Below, in pieces: positions 15,670 to 25,500 of a stretch of 64,000 nt of DNA. How positions within the stretch are numbered: the first letter of the stretch is position 1; every line of letters begins with the position of its first letter. A program made the position numbers and the translations under genes. The notes under the pieces were generated by a model that made no database searches, was not told the origin of the DNA, and was given only the letters and a program-made list of their open reading frames with translations. Source of the DNA: Pedobacter kyonggii (lineage in GTDB: Bacteria > Bacteroidota > Bacteroidia > Sphingobacteriales > Sphingobacteriaceae); the NCBI RefSeq assembly GCF_004310665.1, contig NZ_SIXF01000001.1, forward strand, positions 434,001 through 498,000. Reading direction: 5' to 3'.

Positions 15670-17067
15670 CTAGATTTGCTCTGCCATTTGCACCGCTTTA
15701 CGCAACGCTGCAATTTTATTGTTCACCTCCTGCATTTCAGTTTCGGGAACAGAATCGGCCACAATACCTGCACCTGCACGGTAATGCAGTTCGTTATTCT
15801 TGCTCATAAACGTCCTGATCATGATGGCATGGTTAAAATCTTCATTGAAGCCCATAAAACCAATTGCACCCGCATAAAAATTCCTGCCCAATTTTTCGTT
15901 TTCGTCAATCAGCTGCATGGCTTTATATTTTGGCGCACCACTTAAGGTACCTGCCGGATAGGTATCGGCAACTACTTTAAAAGCACTTACGTTTTCCTGC
16001 AAATGGCCGCTCACTTTACTTACCAGGTGGATCAGGTGCGAATAGTATTGTACCTCTTTAAAAGATTTTACCTCAACACGGTTACAGTGCCTGCTTAAAT
16101 CGTTTCTGGCCAGATCAACAAGCATTACATGTTCTGCACTTTCCTTTGGGTCTTGTTCTAATTTACGGGCCTGTTCAGCATCTTCGATGTCGTTTCCGCT
16201 GCGTTTAAAAGTCCCTGCGATTGGGAAAATGTTGGCCGAATTGTTTTTGATGGTAATCTGTGCCTCTGGTGAAGAACCGAACAACTTAAAATTCCCGTAA
16301 TCAAAGTAAAACAGGTAAGGTGATGGGTTTATCGAGCGCAGGCAACGGTATACATTAAATTCATCACCAGAAAATGATTGCTTAAACGCCCTTGAAGGCA
16401 CAATCTGAAAAACATCTCCACGGTAAATATGCTTTTGTAGTTTCTCTACCAGATCCATAAAACCTTGATCGGTTAGGTTTGAGCTTTCCTCACCACGAAG
16501 TTGAAACTTATATTCAGGGTAATTTTTATTCTGGATCAGGTATTCCATTTTTTCAAGCCCACCCTCTTCTTCTCCTTCGAAAGTATTTTTGAAAAGGGTA
16601 ATTTCATTTTTGAAGTGATCGATGGCGATAATATAGCGATACAAATGGTACTGCATTTCTGGGATTTCTTCACCCTCTGGTGTTTCAGAAGTAAACTTTA
16701 TATCTTCAAAATGTTGTACTGCATTCCAGGTAAAATAGCCAAACAGACCGCTCGAAATGAATTTAATTTCGGGTAATTCCGTTTCTCTGAATTTATCTTT
16801 AAAATCGGTAATTTCTTCGATCAGGTTTTTACTTTCCGTAATCTCTACAGTGCCATCGGGGAAATAAGTCTCCAATCGCGATCCCTTCAAAATAATTCCC
16901 GCTACCGGATCGGCACAAACAAAACTCATCGAGTTTTCTCTGCTGTGGTAATCAGAACTTTCTAACAGGATACTGTTAGGATACACATCACGTAAGCGTA
17001 AATAAATGCTCACTGGTGTTGTGGTATCGGCAAGCATTTTTTTGTAAGTGGTATTAATTTTATACAT
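15670..17067 (-). CDS. trpE: Anthranilate synthase component I
   Basis: Converts chorismate and ammonia to anthranilate, the first committed step to tryptophan. The N-terminal half has the LLESSDYHSRENS segment, which corresponds to the tryptophan-binding LLES site, so feedback inhibition is likely. The chorismate-binding half has GSSPEAQI, PIAGTFKRSG, DLARNDLSRHC, YPAGTLSGAPKYKAM, GAIGFMGF and AGAGIVADSVPE. 465 residues, normal. The operon is trpE-trpG-trpC, read leftward and preceded by a leader peptide and attenuator at 17131-17272. Confidence 0.95.
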   Translation of the reverse strand: MYKINTTYKKMLADTTTPVSIYLRLRDVYPNSILLESSDYHSRENSMSFVCADPVAGIILKGSRLETYFPDGTVEITESKNLIEEITDFKDKFRETELPEIKFISSGLFGYFTWNAVQHFEDIKFTSETPEGEEIPEMQYHLYRYIIAIDHFKNEITLFKNTFEGEEEGGLEKMEYLIQNKNYPEYKFQLRGEESSNLTDQGFMDLVEKLQKHIYRGDVFQIVPSRAFKQSFSGDEFNVYRCLRSINPSPYLFYFDYGNFKLFGSSPEAQITIKNNSANIFPIAGTFKRSGNDIEDAEQARKLEQDPKESAEHVMLVDLARNDLSRHCNRVEVKSFKEVQYYSHLIHLVSKVSGHLQENVSAFKVVADTYPAGTLSGAPKYKAMQLIDENEKLGRNFYAGAIGFMGFNEDFNHAIMIRTFMSKNNELHYRAGAGIVADSVPETEMQEVNNKIAALRKAVQMAEQI

Positions 17068-17125
17068 GATAAGGGTAAATGGTGTAAGCTATAGGGCTTA
17101 AGGTTTGCATTTCGTATTTTTTAAC

Positions 17126-17162
17126 AATAAAAAGCCCGGCGTGTGGTTCTACGCCGGGCTTT
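17126..17162 (-). terminator. trp attenuator terminator
   Basis: Perfect 12-bp GC-rich arms at 17131-17142 (AAAGCCCGGCGT) and 17151-17162, with an 8-base loop. Read leftward, the hairpin is followed by TTTTTATTG, a proper T run for the minus strand. It starts 33 bases after the leader-peptide stop and ends 64 bases before trpE. There is no upstream operon to terminate, so attenuation is the natural reading. Confidence 0.88.
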
Positions 17163-17194
17163 AATGGTTCTTTAATAAGGTTTAGGTTGATAAA

Positions 17195-17272
17195 CTATAT
17201 TTTGTTCATACGCAGCCAGCGCAATTCGTTCGAATTACTTTGCCAAAGCCATGTATGTATATTGTTGATCAT
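17195..17272 (-). CDS. trpL: trp operon leader peptide (25 residues, three Trp)
   Basis: An ATG at 17272 opens a 25-codon frame ending in TAG at 17197-17195. It reads MINNIHTWLWQSN at the start, with Trp at residues 8, 10 and 19, a Trp content far above chance. It lies just upstream of an intrinsic terminator and trpE, as a classical attenuation leader should. Low Trp-tRNA would stall ribosomes at codons 8-10. The RNA CGCUGGCU (plus-strand 17214-17221) would then be free to pair with AGCC-GGCG of the terminator's 5' arm and prevent termination (inference). If Trp is plentiful, the ribosome reaches the stop codon and the terminator can form. Confidence 0.85.
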   Translation of the reverse strand: MINNIHTWLWQSNSNELRWLRMNKI

Positions 17273-17330
17273 GAGCAACAAAAATATAAAGAATTTCCAA
17301 AAATGGAAATAATTATGAAAATAAATTTAG
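17199..17330 (-). promoter_or_regulatory. trp leader region with inverted repeats
   Basis: The leader transcript contains a 6-bp hairpin AATTCG-AA-CGAATT (plus-strand 17223-17236) within the leader-peptide codons. Upstream of the leader start lies the inverted repeat ATTTCCA-AAAA-TGGAAAT (about 17293-17310), and a TATTTTTG at about 17280-17287 fits the TAnnTTTG promoter element. No matching TTG at the usual 19-21 spacing is seen, so the promoter call is weak. Confidence 0.4.
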
Positions 17331-17431
17331 TCCAAAGTCAGTAGTCGGGAGTCCGAAGTCGAATACAGCATAAGATTAATCCTGATTACCTACGCTTTTC
17401 GCCATGCGCCCAGCCCCCGCTTCCAAACTTA
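17331..17431. other. Gap with AGTCCGAAGTC-type short repeats
   Basis: At about 17330-17362 the sequence repeats GTCCAAAGTC, GTAGTCGGGA and GTCCGAAGTCGA, a roughly 10-base repeat common between Bacteroidota genes. No gene is seen. Confidence 0.4.
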
Positions 17432-17875
17432 TTAAGAAACCCCAAAAAACGATCTTCCTGGCACAGCTTTAACCATCAGCAGAATGGCAACAATGATCAG
17501 GATCAATGCTAATCCAAAGAAAACGGCAATGGTACGGTGTTTTGCTACAGCTTCCGTTACCTTTTTCGATTTAGCATTACCTACTGTAATCAAAATAATG
17601 GCAATAAGCATCATTGAAGTATGCTCAGCCTTAAAGTAACGGCCTATGGCATCGCTCATCGGCAATTTTGTTAATGGACTTAAGAAAAATAGCACCAAAC
17701 CCATCAGGAATTGAATATGTGCACTGATCAGCGTAAATACATTCAGCTTACGGTTACCTTCTGTGTAAGTTTTATTACCAAACCAGCCCGACAAAGCATT
17801 GATTACAGCAATAACCAATAGAATTAATACGATGTAGCGCCATCCGGAGTGCGCAGATTTTAAGATGTTGTACAT
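17432..17875 (-). CDS. Four-helix membrane protein ('cytochrome B'-type annotation)
   Basis: A 147-residue membrane protein starting at the ATG at 17875 (MYNILKSAHSGWRYIVLILL); the frame is open upstream only through a TTG. Four helices are predicted, with His residues near the membrane faces: HSGWRY, SAHIQFLMG, KAEHTSMM and KHRTIAVF. The regular spacing of His, one per helix, is why homologues are often named cytochrome B, but haem binding has not been shown to my knowledge. It is a single gene between the trp leader and a secreted amidohydrolase. Confidence 0.65.
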   Translation of the reverse strand: MYNILKSAHSGWRYIVLILLVIAVINALSGWFGNKTYTEGNRKLNVFTLISAHIQFLMGLVLFFLSPLTKLPMSDAIGRYFKAEHTSMMLIAIILITVGNAKSKKVTEAVAKHRTIAVFFGLALILIIVAILLMVKAVPGRSFFGVS

Positions 17876-17988
17876 TTTTATCAAATATGTTTAGTCAAAA
17901 ATAGACATTAATTGTAAAAAATAGGATATTCAGCAGATTGAACGCTTATTTATATTAGTTTTAAACAAAAAAAAACGCTAAACTTATT

Positions 17989-20900
17989 ATGAAGAAAATT
18001 TTACTCGCCATTGGGCTGGTATTTTCTACTACATTACTGTTTGCACAGCAAACCTCCTTTCCTGTTAACGGTTCTTTCGATACCAGACCCGGAATGTTTG
18101 CTTTTACCAATGCAACTATTGTAGTTAACGCCAACCAAACCCTAACAAACGCCACACTTTTAATTAAAGGACAAACCATACAGGGTGTTGGTACTGGTTT
18201 AACCGTGCCTAAAGGCTATGTGATAATCGATCTTAAAGGAAAATTTGTTTATCCATCCTTAATTGATGCCTTTACCAGTTATGGCCTTAGCGAAGCACCT
18301 GCACAACAGCGTGTTGTCGGAGCTCAGCGCCAATCTATTTTCTTATCGACCAAAAAAGGTGCTTATGGCTGGAACGAATCTATCCGACCAGAAACTTATG
18401 TAAAAAGTATCTTTTCTACCGACAGCAAAAAAGCAGATGAACTGCGTAAAGTAGGCTTTGGTAGTGTAAATGTAATTAACCGCGATGGTATAGCGCGGGG
18501 TGTTTCTGCTGCTGTAACTTTAAACGAAGGCGCAGTTAACAGTGTATTTTTAAAGGATCAGACCGCAGCAAATTATTCGTTTAACAAAGGAACTTCATCA
18601 AACGATTACCCGACTTCGTTAATGGGTTCGATTGCTTTATTGCGCCAAACCTATTATGATGCGCAATGGTATGGCAAACAAAAAGATGAGTACAATATCT
18701 CGTTAGATGAATTTGGCAAGCAACAGACCCTGCCGCAGCTATTTGAAGTAGATGGATGGCAGAATATCCTCCGTGCGGATAAAATCGGAAAAGAATTTGG
18801 CAAGAAATACATCATTAAATCTACAGGCGATGAATACCAGCGCATAAATGAGGTTAAGGCTACAGGTGCAAGTTTAATTATCCCCTTAACTTTCCCCAAA
18901 GCGTATGATGTTGAAGATCCTGCAGAAGCCAGAAATGTAAGTTTATCGCAAATGAAAGGCTGGGAACTGGCACCAACCAATCCGGCAAGTTTAGAAAAAG
19001 CAGGAATTAAATTTGCCTTAACGGCATTTGGCTTAGAAAACAGCCGCGATTTTTGGGCAAACATCCGCACAGCAATAGAAAATGGCTTAACCGAAAAACA
19101 AGCTTTACAATCAGTTACCGAAATCCCTGCTTCACTTTTAGGCATCAGCGATAAAGTAGGATCTTTAGAAAAAGGAAAAGTAGCCAACTTTTTAATCTCC
19201 TCTGATAACCTGTTCAAAAACGGAAACATTATTTTCGAAAACTGGGTGCAGGGCAAACGTTTCATTGTAAACAAAATGGATGTGAGCGATGTACGAGGTA
19301 CTTATAACTTAAATGTAGATGGCGTGGGTGCTTTGACCCTAAAAATTACGGGCACAGGTGGCGGATCGACAGCTGCAATTGAAAGAATTGGTGTAGATAG
19401 TGTTAAAACCACAGCAACCTTTACCAGAAATGGCGATTGGGTAAGTATCAATTTCAACTTAAAGAAAAACCCTAAAGGTGATGTCCGTTTAAGCGGGTAC
19501 CTTACTTCGGTAAATCCGATTACGATTAAAGGCGAATCGGCGCTGGCTGATGGTACTACCGGAAAGTTTACCGCAACCTATAAAGAAGCAGCTAAAGAAA
19601 CGCCTAAAAAAGAAGAACCAAAAACTACTTTAGCCATGGGACCGGTAATTTACCCTTTCTCGGCTTTCGGCAATACTGAACTGCCTAAACAAGAAACGGT
19701 TTTAATTAAAAATGGTACTGTTTGGACGAATGAAAAAGACGGAATCCTCCAAAATGCTGATGTACTTTTAGAAAACGGAAAAATTAAAGCGGTTGGAAAA
19801 AACCTTTCGGCAAGTGGCGCTAAAGTGATCGACGCTATAGGAAAACATGTTACCGCTGGTATTATTGATGAACACTCGCACATTGCAGGGTCGGGTGGTA
19901 TTAACGAAGGTGCACAATCGGTTTCTGCTGAAGTACGCGTTGCCGACATCCTCAACTCCGAAGACGTAAACATTTACCGCCAGCTGGCCGGTGGTGTTAC
20001 CACTTCACAAATCTTACACGGATCGGCCAATCCAATCGGTGGTCAATCGCAACTGATCAAACTGCGCTGGGGTAAATCGCCAGAGGAACTGAAATTTGCA
20101 GGTGCCGATGGCTTCATCAAATTTGCCTTGGGCGAAAACGTGAAACAAAGTAATTTCGGTACAGGTGCCCGTTTCCCCGTTACACGCATGGGTGTTGAGC
20201 AAACTTTTGTGGATGAGTTTACACGCGCAAAAGAGTACGAAAAAGCTTTATCAGTAAAAGGCAATAGTGTACGTAAAGATTTAGAATTAGATGCCATTGT
20301 TGAGATTTTGAACAACAAACGTTTCATTACCTGCCACTCTTATGTGCAGAGCGAAATTAACATGTTAATTCATGTGGCTGATAGCTTAGGATTCAAGATC
20401 AATACCTTTACGCACATTTTAGAAGGTTACAAAGTGGCCGATAAAATGAAAGCACATGGCATTGCAGGTTCAACCTTCTCTGATTGGTGGGCTTATAAAA
20501 ACGAAGTTGCCGAAGCGATTCCTTATAACGGAAAAATCATGCATAATGTTGGTGTAACAACAGCTTTCAACTCTGATGATGCCGAAATGGCCCGTCACTT
20601 AAACCAGGAAGCGGGTAAATCGGTATTGTATGGTAACGTTCCTGAAGAAGATGCCTTTAAGTTTGTAACCCTAAACCCGGCAAAAATGCTTCACATTGAT
20701 GATAAAGTAGGCAGCTTAAAAGCAGGTAAAGATGCAGATGTGGTGATTTGGACAGCCAATCCACTTTCTATTTATGCCAGGGCAGAGAAAACTTTTGTAG
20801 ATGGTATCGCGTATTGGGATATTGAGAAAGATACTCAGGTAATTAAAACCCAGCAGGCAGAAAAAGCACGCCTGATCCAAAAGATGTTAGAGAGTAAAAG

Positions 20901-21009
20901 TAAAGGCAGCCGTACACAACGCCCATTGGGTGATGCACCACGCCTGTACAATTGCGAAACTTTAGAAAACTATTCATCAGAATTAACCGAGAAAGAACAT
21001 GCACACTAA
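17989..21009 (+). CDS. Secreted two-module amidohydrolase
   Basis: A 1006-residue protein with a 19-residue signal peptide (TTLLFAQQ). It has two amidohydrolase-like modules. The first (about residues 30-430) has the beta-sandwich flank and GKFVYPSLIDAFTSYGL but lacks the H-x-H metal motif at the expected place. A linker of about 120 residues follows. The second module (about 545-980) is intact, with VTAGIIDEHSHIAG (H-x-H), ITCHSY, FTHILEG and the catalytic Asp in AFNSDDAEM. These enzymes hydrolyse C-N or related bonds, often in cyclic imides or dipeptides. The next gene overlaps by 11 bp and encodes another amidohydrolase-like protein. Confidence 0.85.
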   Translation: MKKILLAIGLVFSTTLLFAQQTSFPVNGSFDTRPGMFAFTNATIVVNANQTLTNATLLIKGQTIQGVGTGLTVPKGYVIIDLKGKFVYPSLIDAFTSYGLSEAPAQQRVVGAQRQSIFLSTKKGAYGWNESIRPETYVKSIFSTDSKKADELRKVGFGSVNVINRDGIARGVSAAVTLNEGAVNSVFLKDQTAANYSFNKGTSSNDYPTSLMGSIALLRQTYYDAQWYGKQKDEYNISLDEFGKQQTLPQLFEVDGWQNILRADKIGKEFGKKYIIKSTGDEYQRINEVKATGASLIIPLTFPKAYDVEDPAEARNVSLSQMKGWELAPTNPASLEKAGIKFALTAFGLENSRDFWANIRTAIENGLTEKQALQSVTEIPASLLGISDKVGSLEKGKVANFLISSDNLFKNGNIIFENWVQGKRFIVNKMDVSDVRGTYNLNVDGVGALTLKITGTGGGSTAAIERIGVDSVKTTATFTRNGDWVSINFNLKKNPKGDVRLSGYLTSVNPITIKGESALADGTTGKFTATYKEAAKETPKKEEPKTTLAMGPVIYPFSAFGNTELPKQETVLIKNGTVWTNEKDGILQNADVLLENGKIKAVGKNLSASGAKVIDAIGKHVTAGIIDEHSHIAGSGGINEGAQSVSAEVRVADILNSEDVNIYRQLAGGVTTSQILHGSANPIGGQSQLIKLRWGKSPEELKFAGADGFIKFALGENVKQSNFGTGARFPVTRMGVEQTFVDEFTRAKEYEKALSVKGNSVRKDLELDAIVEILNNKRFITCHSYVQSEINMLIHVADSLGFKINTFTHILEGYKVADKMKAHGIAGSTFSDWWAYKNEVAEAIPYNGKIMHNVGVTTAFNSDDAEMARHLNQEAGKSVLYGNVPEEDAFKFVTLNPAKMLHIDDKVGSLKAGKDADVVIWTANPLSIYARAEKTFVDGIAYWDIEKDTQVIKTQQAEKARLIQKMLESKSKGSRTQRPLGDAPRLYNCETLENYSSELTEKEHAH

Positions 21010-22315
21010 ACAATATTTATTCAGTCTGGCTTTATCGGCAACAAGCCTGATGTGTTTCGCGCAGGCAAACATTTCGCCAGCTAGAAAACAAAGCAAAACC
21101 ATCGCCATTACGGGTGCAACCGTGCATGTGGGCAATGGTACAGTAATCGAAAACGGAACCATCCTTTTTGGCAACGGAAAAATTATTTCGGTTACTGCTA
21201 ACGGACAGGTACCACAAGATGATGTAATGCGCATCGTAGCTACAGGTAAACACATTTACCCAGGTTTTATTGCCGCAACCACAAACCTGGGTTTAACAGA
21301 AATTGAAGCGGTTAAAGCAACCCTGGATTTTCAGGAAATCGGCGATTTCAACTCGCACATCCGTTCTATAGTGGCTTACAATACCGATTCGAAAGTTCCG
21401 GCCACATTACGCAGCAATGGGGTATTAATGGCACAACCAACACCACAGGGCGGCACCGTTTCGGGCAGTTCATCAGTTGTTCAGCTCGATGCCTGGAACT
21501 GGGAAGATGCAGCCCTTAAAACGGATGATGCCATGCACATGACCTGGCCCGTTACCCCTCGTTTTAGAGGTGGTTTTGGTGGTTTCGGCAGACCACAGCA
21601 ATCGCCAGAGGTCCTCGCCGAAAGAACACAAGCTGCCATTGCACAGTTAACCTCTTTCTTCGCCGAGGCGAAAGCCTATTCGGAAATGGGTAAACCAGAG
21701 GTTATCAATACCCGTTTCGAAGCGATGAAAAAAGTATTCGCTGGTAATGAAAAATTGTTCATTGCTGCCGAGAGTCAGAAAGATATTGTTGCAGCCGTTA
21801 ATTTCGCCAAGAAATTTGGTATCACGCCGATAATCACAGGTGCCGATGAAGCTTATCTCATAATCGATTTCTTAAAAGAAAACAATATCACACTTGTAGT
21901 TAAGCAGCCTCATGCTTTACCCAATAACAATGATGATGATGTGAATATGCCTTACAAAAATGCCGCAGTATTGGCCAATGCAGGCCTAAACGTAGTATTG
22001 AGCATTGATGGTTACTGGCAACAGCGTAACCTGCCTTTTATGGCGGGTACAGTTACGGCCTGGGGCTTAGACAAAGAAAAAGCATTATCAACCATTACCT
22101 TAAATGCGGCCAAAGCAATGGGCATTGATAAAACTACCGGCAGTATCGAAACGGGCAAAGATGCTACTTTTTTTATCTCGGCTGGTGATGCTTTGGATAT
22201 GCGTACCAACAAAGTGGAGCAGGCTTTTATTCAGGGGAGAGACATCAACCTGGATAATCTGCACAAACAATTGGATAAAAAATTCAGTGATAAATACACC
22301 GCTGAAAAGAAATAA
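20999..22315 (+). CDS. Secreted amidohydrolase-like protein, degenerate metal site
   Basis: A 438-residue protein with a signal peptide of about 22 residues (SLMCFAQA). It has the amidohydrolase outline: GATVHVGNGTVIENGTILF, GKHIYPGFIAATTNLGL, GITPIITGADEA, LNAAKAMGIDKTTGSIETGKDATFFI and a C-terminal beta flank. The usual PGFIDxHxH is replaced by PGFIAATTN, and no substitute His pair is seen, so it may be a non-catalytic partner. The 11-bp overlap with the upstream gene implies coupled synthesis, and a complex between the two is plausible. Confidence 0.82.
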   Translation: MHTKQYLFSLALSATSLMCFAQANISPARKQSKTIAITGATVHVGNGTVIENGTILFGNGKIISVTANGQVPQDDVMRIVATGKHIYPGFIAATTNLGLTEIEAVKATLDFQEIGDFNSHIRSIVAYNTDSKVPATLRSNGVLMAQPTPQGGTVSGSSSVVQLDAWNWEDAALKTDDAMHMTWPVTPRFRGGFGGFGRPQQSPEVLAERTQAAIAQLTSFFAEAKAYSEMGKPEVINTRFEAMKKVFAGNEKLFIAAESQKDIVAAVNFAKKFGITPIITGADEAYLIIDFLKENNITLVVKQPHALPNNNDDDVNMPYKNAAVLANAGLNVVLSIDGYWQQRNLPFMAGTVTAWGLDKEKALSTITLNAAKAMGIDKTTGSIETGKDATFFISAGDALDMRTNKVEQAFIQGRDINLDNLHKQLDKKFSDKYTAEKK

Positions 22316-22335
22316 GTTAACACCAGTTTAACACC

Positions 22336-22368
22336 AACGGCCAATATTAATTTATTGGCCGTTTTTTA
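22336..22368 (+). terminator. Intrinsic terminator after the amidohydrolase pair
   Basis: Arms AACGGCCAATA (22336-22346) and TATTGGCCGTT (22353-22363), followed by TTTTTTATTTT. Confidence 0.88.
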
Positions 22369-22542
22369 TTTTAACATCAGGTCTAAAAACCGTCAATTAC
22401 TAAACCTATTATTAATATTAAATCAGAATTCAGTTAACAGCACATTAACACCTTTGTCATCATAAAAATCAGAAACTAATTATGATGAACCTGCTTGGGC
22501 AAATAAAAAACCTCAGGCAAGCTTCATAATCCCTAAAAAAAA

Positions 22543-25500
22543 ATGATGATGAAAAATTTACTTATTGCGGTATTGTTGCTATTTTGCTTTGCCAACAATT
22601 CGGCATTTGCACAAACAACGCAGGCATCAATTTCCGGCATTGTAACGGATGAACAAAAGAAGCCCATACCTGGAGTTTCTATCCAAATCAGAAACAATTC
22701 AACAGGTTTTACCACCAGAACCTCAACCAATGCCCAGGGCGAGTATACATTTAAAGAGCTTCCATTGGGTGGACCCTACACTGTTAAAGCCATTTATATA
22801 GGCTATGCAGAGCAAAATAGAACAGGTTACATGTTAAACCAAGGCGATGCAGTAAGGGTTGCCATTAACATGCAGGAGACTGCTCAAAACCTCGATGGCG
22901 TAGAAATTAACGGATCTTCGTTAAGAAATAAAGCGCAACAGTTTGGCGCATCTACCGAGATTTCATCAAAAACGATGAACTTATTACCAGTAAACGGTCG
23001 TAATTTCTCGAGCTTAACAGATTTATCTCCTTTGTCTGGCCCTGGCGGTATATCTGGTCAGCTGGGTTCTTCTACCAACTTTACTATTGATGGTATGACG
23101 GCAAAAAACCCGACATCTGCTGGTAGTACAACTAGCCGAAGCGGTGCACCCTATTCCATCTCTATCGAAAGTGTTCGGGAGTTTAAAGTAGTTACCAACC
23201 AATATGATGTAAGTTTAGGCCGTGCCGGTGGTGGTACCATCAGTGCCGTAACAAAATCGGGTACCAACCAGGTTACCGGTAGCGCATTTGCTTACAACAG
23301 GGCCGATTTTTTGGCAAGTACTTACGATATAAGGGGTAATAAAAGGGTTAACGATTTCTCTACCTACCAGTATGGTTTTAGCTTAGGCGGTCCGATTATA
23401 AAGGATAAATTGCACTATTTTGCAGCATGGGATCACCAGAGAGATTCTCGTCCGTTAATTATTGCCGATATCAATTCATCAGCAGATGAAGCCCGTTTTA
23501 ATGTTACCAATACTACTTTAAACAACTTTTTGGCCATTGCACGCAACAAATATGGCGTAGCAAACACACCTCAGTTTGGTTCTTTCGATAAGAAGAGAGG
23601 AACTGATGCCGGTTTCTTACGCTTGGATTGGCAGATTGATGATAAAAATTTATTAACCGTCAGAGATAACTATACCAACGACAGAAATCCGTTAGGATTA
23701 GCTGACAATACGGCCATCAACTTTTATGAAAGTTATGGAAATGATAAAAACGTGGATAATAGCTTATTGGCTACCTTACGATCAACAATCAGCAGCAAAG
23801 TTACCAATGAATTAAAGTTACAGCATTTGTACACCTACCAGGCCAGTACGCAAAATGATGAACTAGGTTTTGCTATACCAAGAGCGGTTGTTTCTAATTT
23901 ACAATCTACTACCCCAACTGGCAGTTTATTAACAGCTGTTCAAATTGGTGGTCACCGCTTTGGACAAGAAGATTTTACCAATAACGTGTTGCAATTGGTA
24001 GATAATTTTTATTATAACACAGATAAAATTAAATATACTTTTGGTGTAGATATCATGTACACCCATGCAAAATCATTGTATGGCAGTGAAGTAAATGGTC
24101 GTTTTACTTTTAACAGATCAGGCACAGGAGCAACCGATGCAACCGCTCTACAAAACTTCGATAATTTAACACCAATCAGTTATTACAGAGAAGTTCCTTT
24201 AGTTGCTGATCCAACTGTTGTAGGCAAGTTATGGAATACAGCACTTTACGGCCAAATGCAAACTAAATTGGGTAAAGGTTTAGATTTTACAGGTGGTTTA
24301 CGTTTAGATTATAGCAAGTACCCAACCTCACCATTAAATCAGCAATTATTTGATGCCATAGGTGTAAGAACAGATCATAAATTAAAGCAGTTTTTAATTC
24401 AGCCTCGTATCCAGTTTAATTGGGATGTGAATGAAAAACATACTGATTACGTTCGCTTAGGCGCCGGAATTTTTGGATCAGATGTAAACAATTATGTAAT
24501 CATTAACAACTTAACATTTGATGGTAAACACTTGGCTACAGTTGACGTTACTGGTACAGGTGTACCAACTCCAGATTTTATTGGTTACAGAAATGGAACT
24601 GTTACAGCACCAACGCTACCAGCATTACAAATCCCTACCATAAATACTTATGCTGATGATGCCAAAGTACCAGTAGTGTATAAAGCTAACTTATCTTATA
24701 ACAAATTAATAAATGATAGAATAAGGGTGGGTATTACGGGTTATGCAACTTTAGCACGTAATAACTACATGTATGTTGATAGAAATATGGTTGTCGATCC
24801 TTTCTTCAGATTATCGAACGAAGGAAACAGAGGAGTTTATGTGCCTGCAAACAGTATCATTACAGGTAATGGAACTACAGATTGGAAAAGAGGTCGTTTA
24901 ACTAATCAGTTTGGTAGAGTATTAGAGATGAACAGCAAAGGCAAGGTAAATCAATTTGCGGTAGTTGTAGATGGTACCTGGAGATACTTTAAAGATGGAG
25001 AAATTTCGGCTAGTTTTACCTGGAATGATACAAAAGATAACACATCGTTCAATGGTAACGTAGCTAACTCAGCAACATTATCTTTACCTGTTGTTGATGA
25101 TCCACGCGATTTAAGCAGAATGACTTACTCAAATGGTCAATTTAGAAACAAAGTTGTAGTTTACGGAACATTACCATCATTCCATGGTATTATAGCCGGT
25201 ATTCGATATTCGGGCATTGGTGGTACCAGATATAGTTTACTATCTGGTGGAAATACCAATGGTGATTTCGTGGCAACAAATGATTTAGCCTACATCTTCA
25301 GCAGATCAAATGCCAATGTACCAGCTGCCCTTAGAACTGCTTTACAAACCTTATTGGATAATGGTGCTGCAAGCCAAAGTTTGAAAGATTATATCACTAA
25401 GTATGAAGGTACATTTGCTGAGCGCAATGGTGGTATAAATGGTTTTTATGGTACAATTGATTTAAGATTAGCTTATCAGATTAAATTCGGACGTGGTAAA

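Noticed and set aside
22484-22531. Short frame (MMNLLGQIKNLRQAS) just before the TonB-dependent receptor
   Set aside because: Fifteen codons, no known leader role, no regulatory codon run and no hairpin linked to it.
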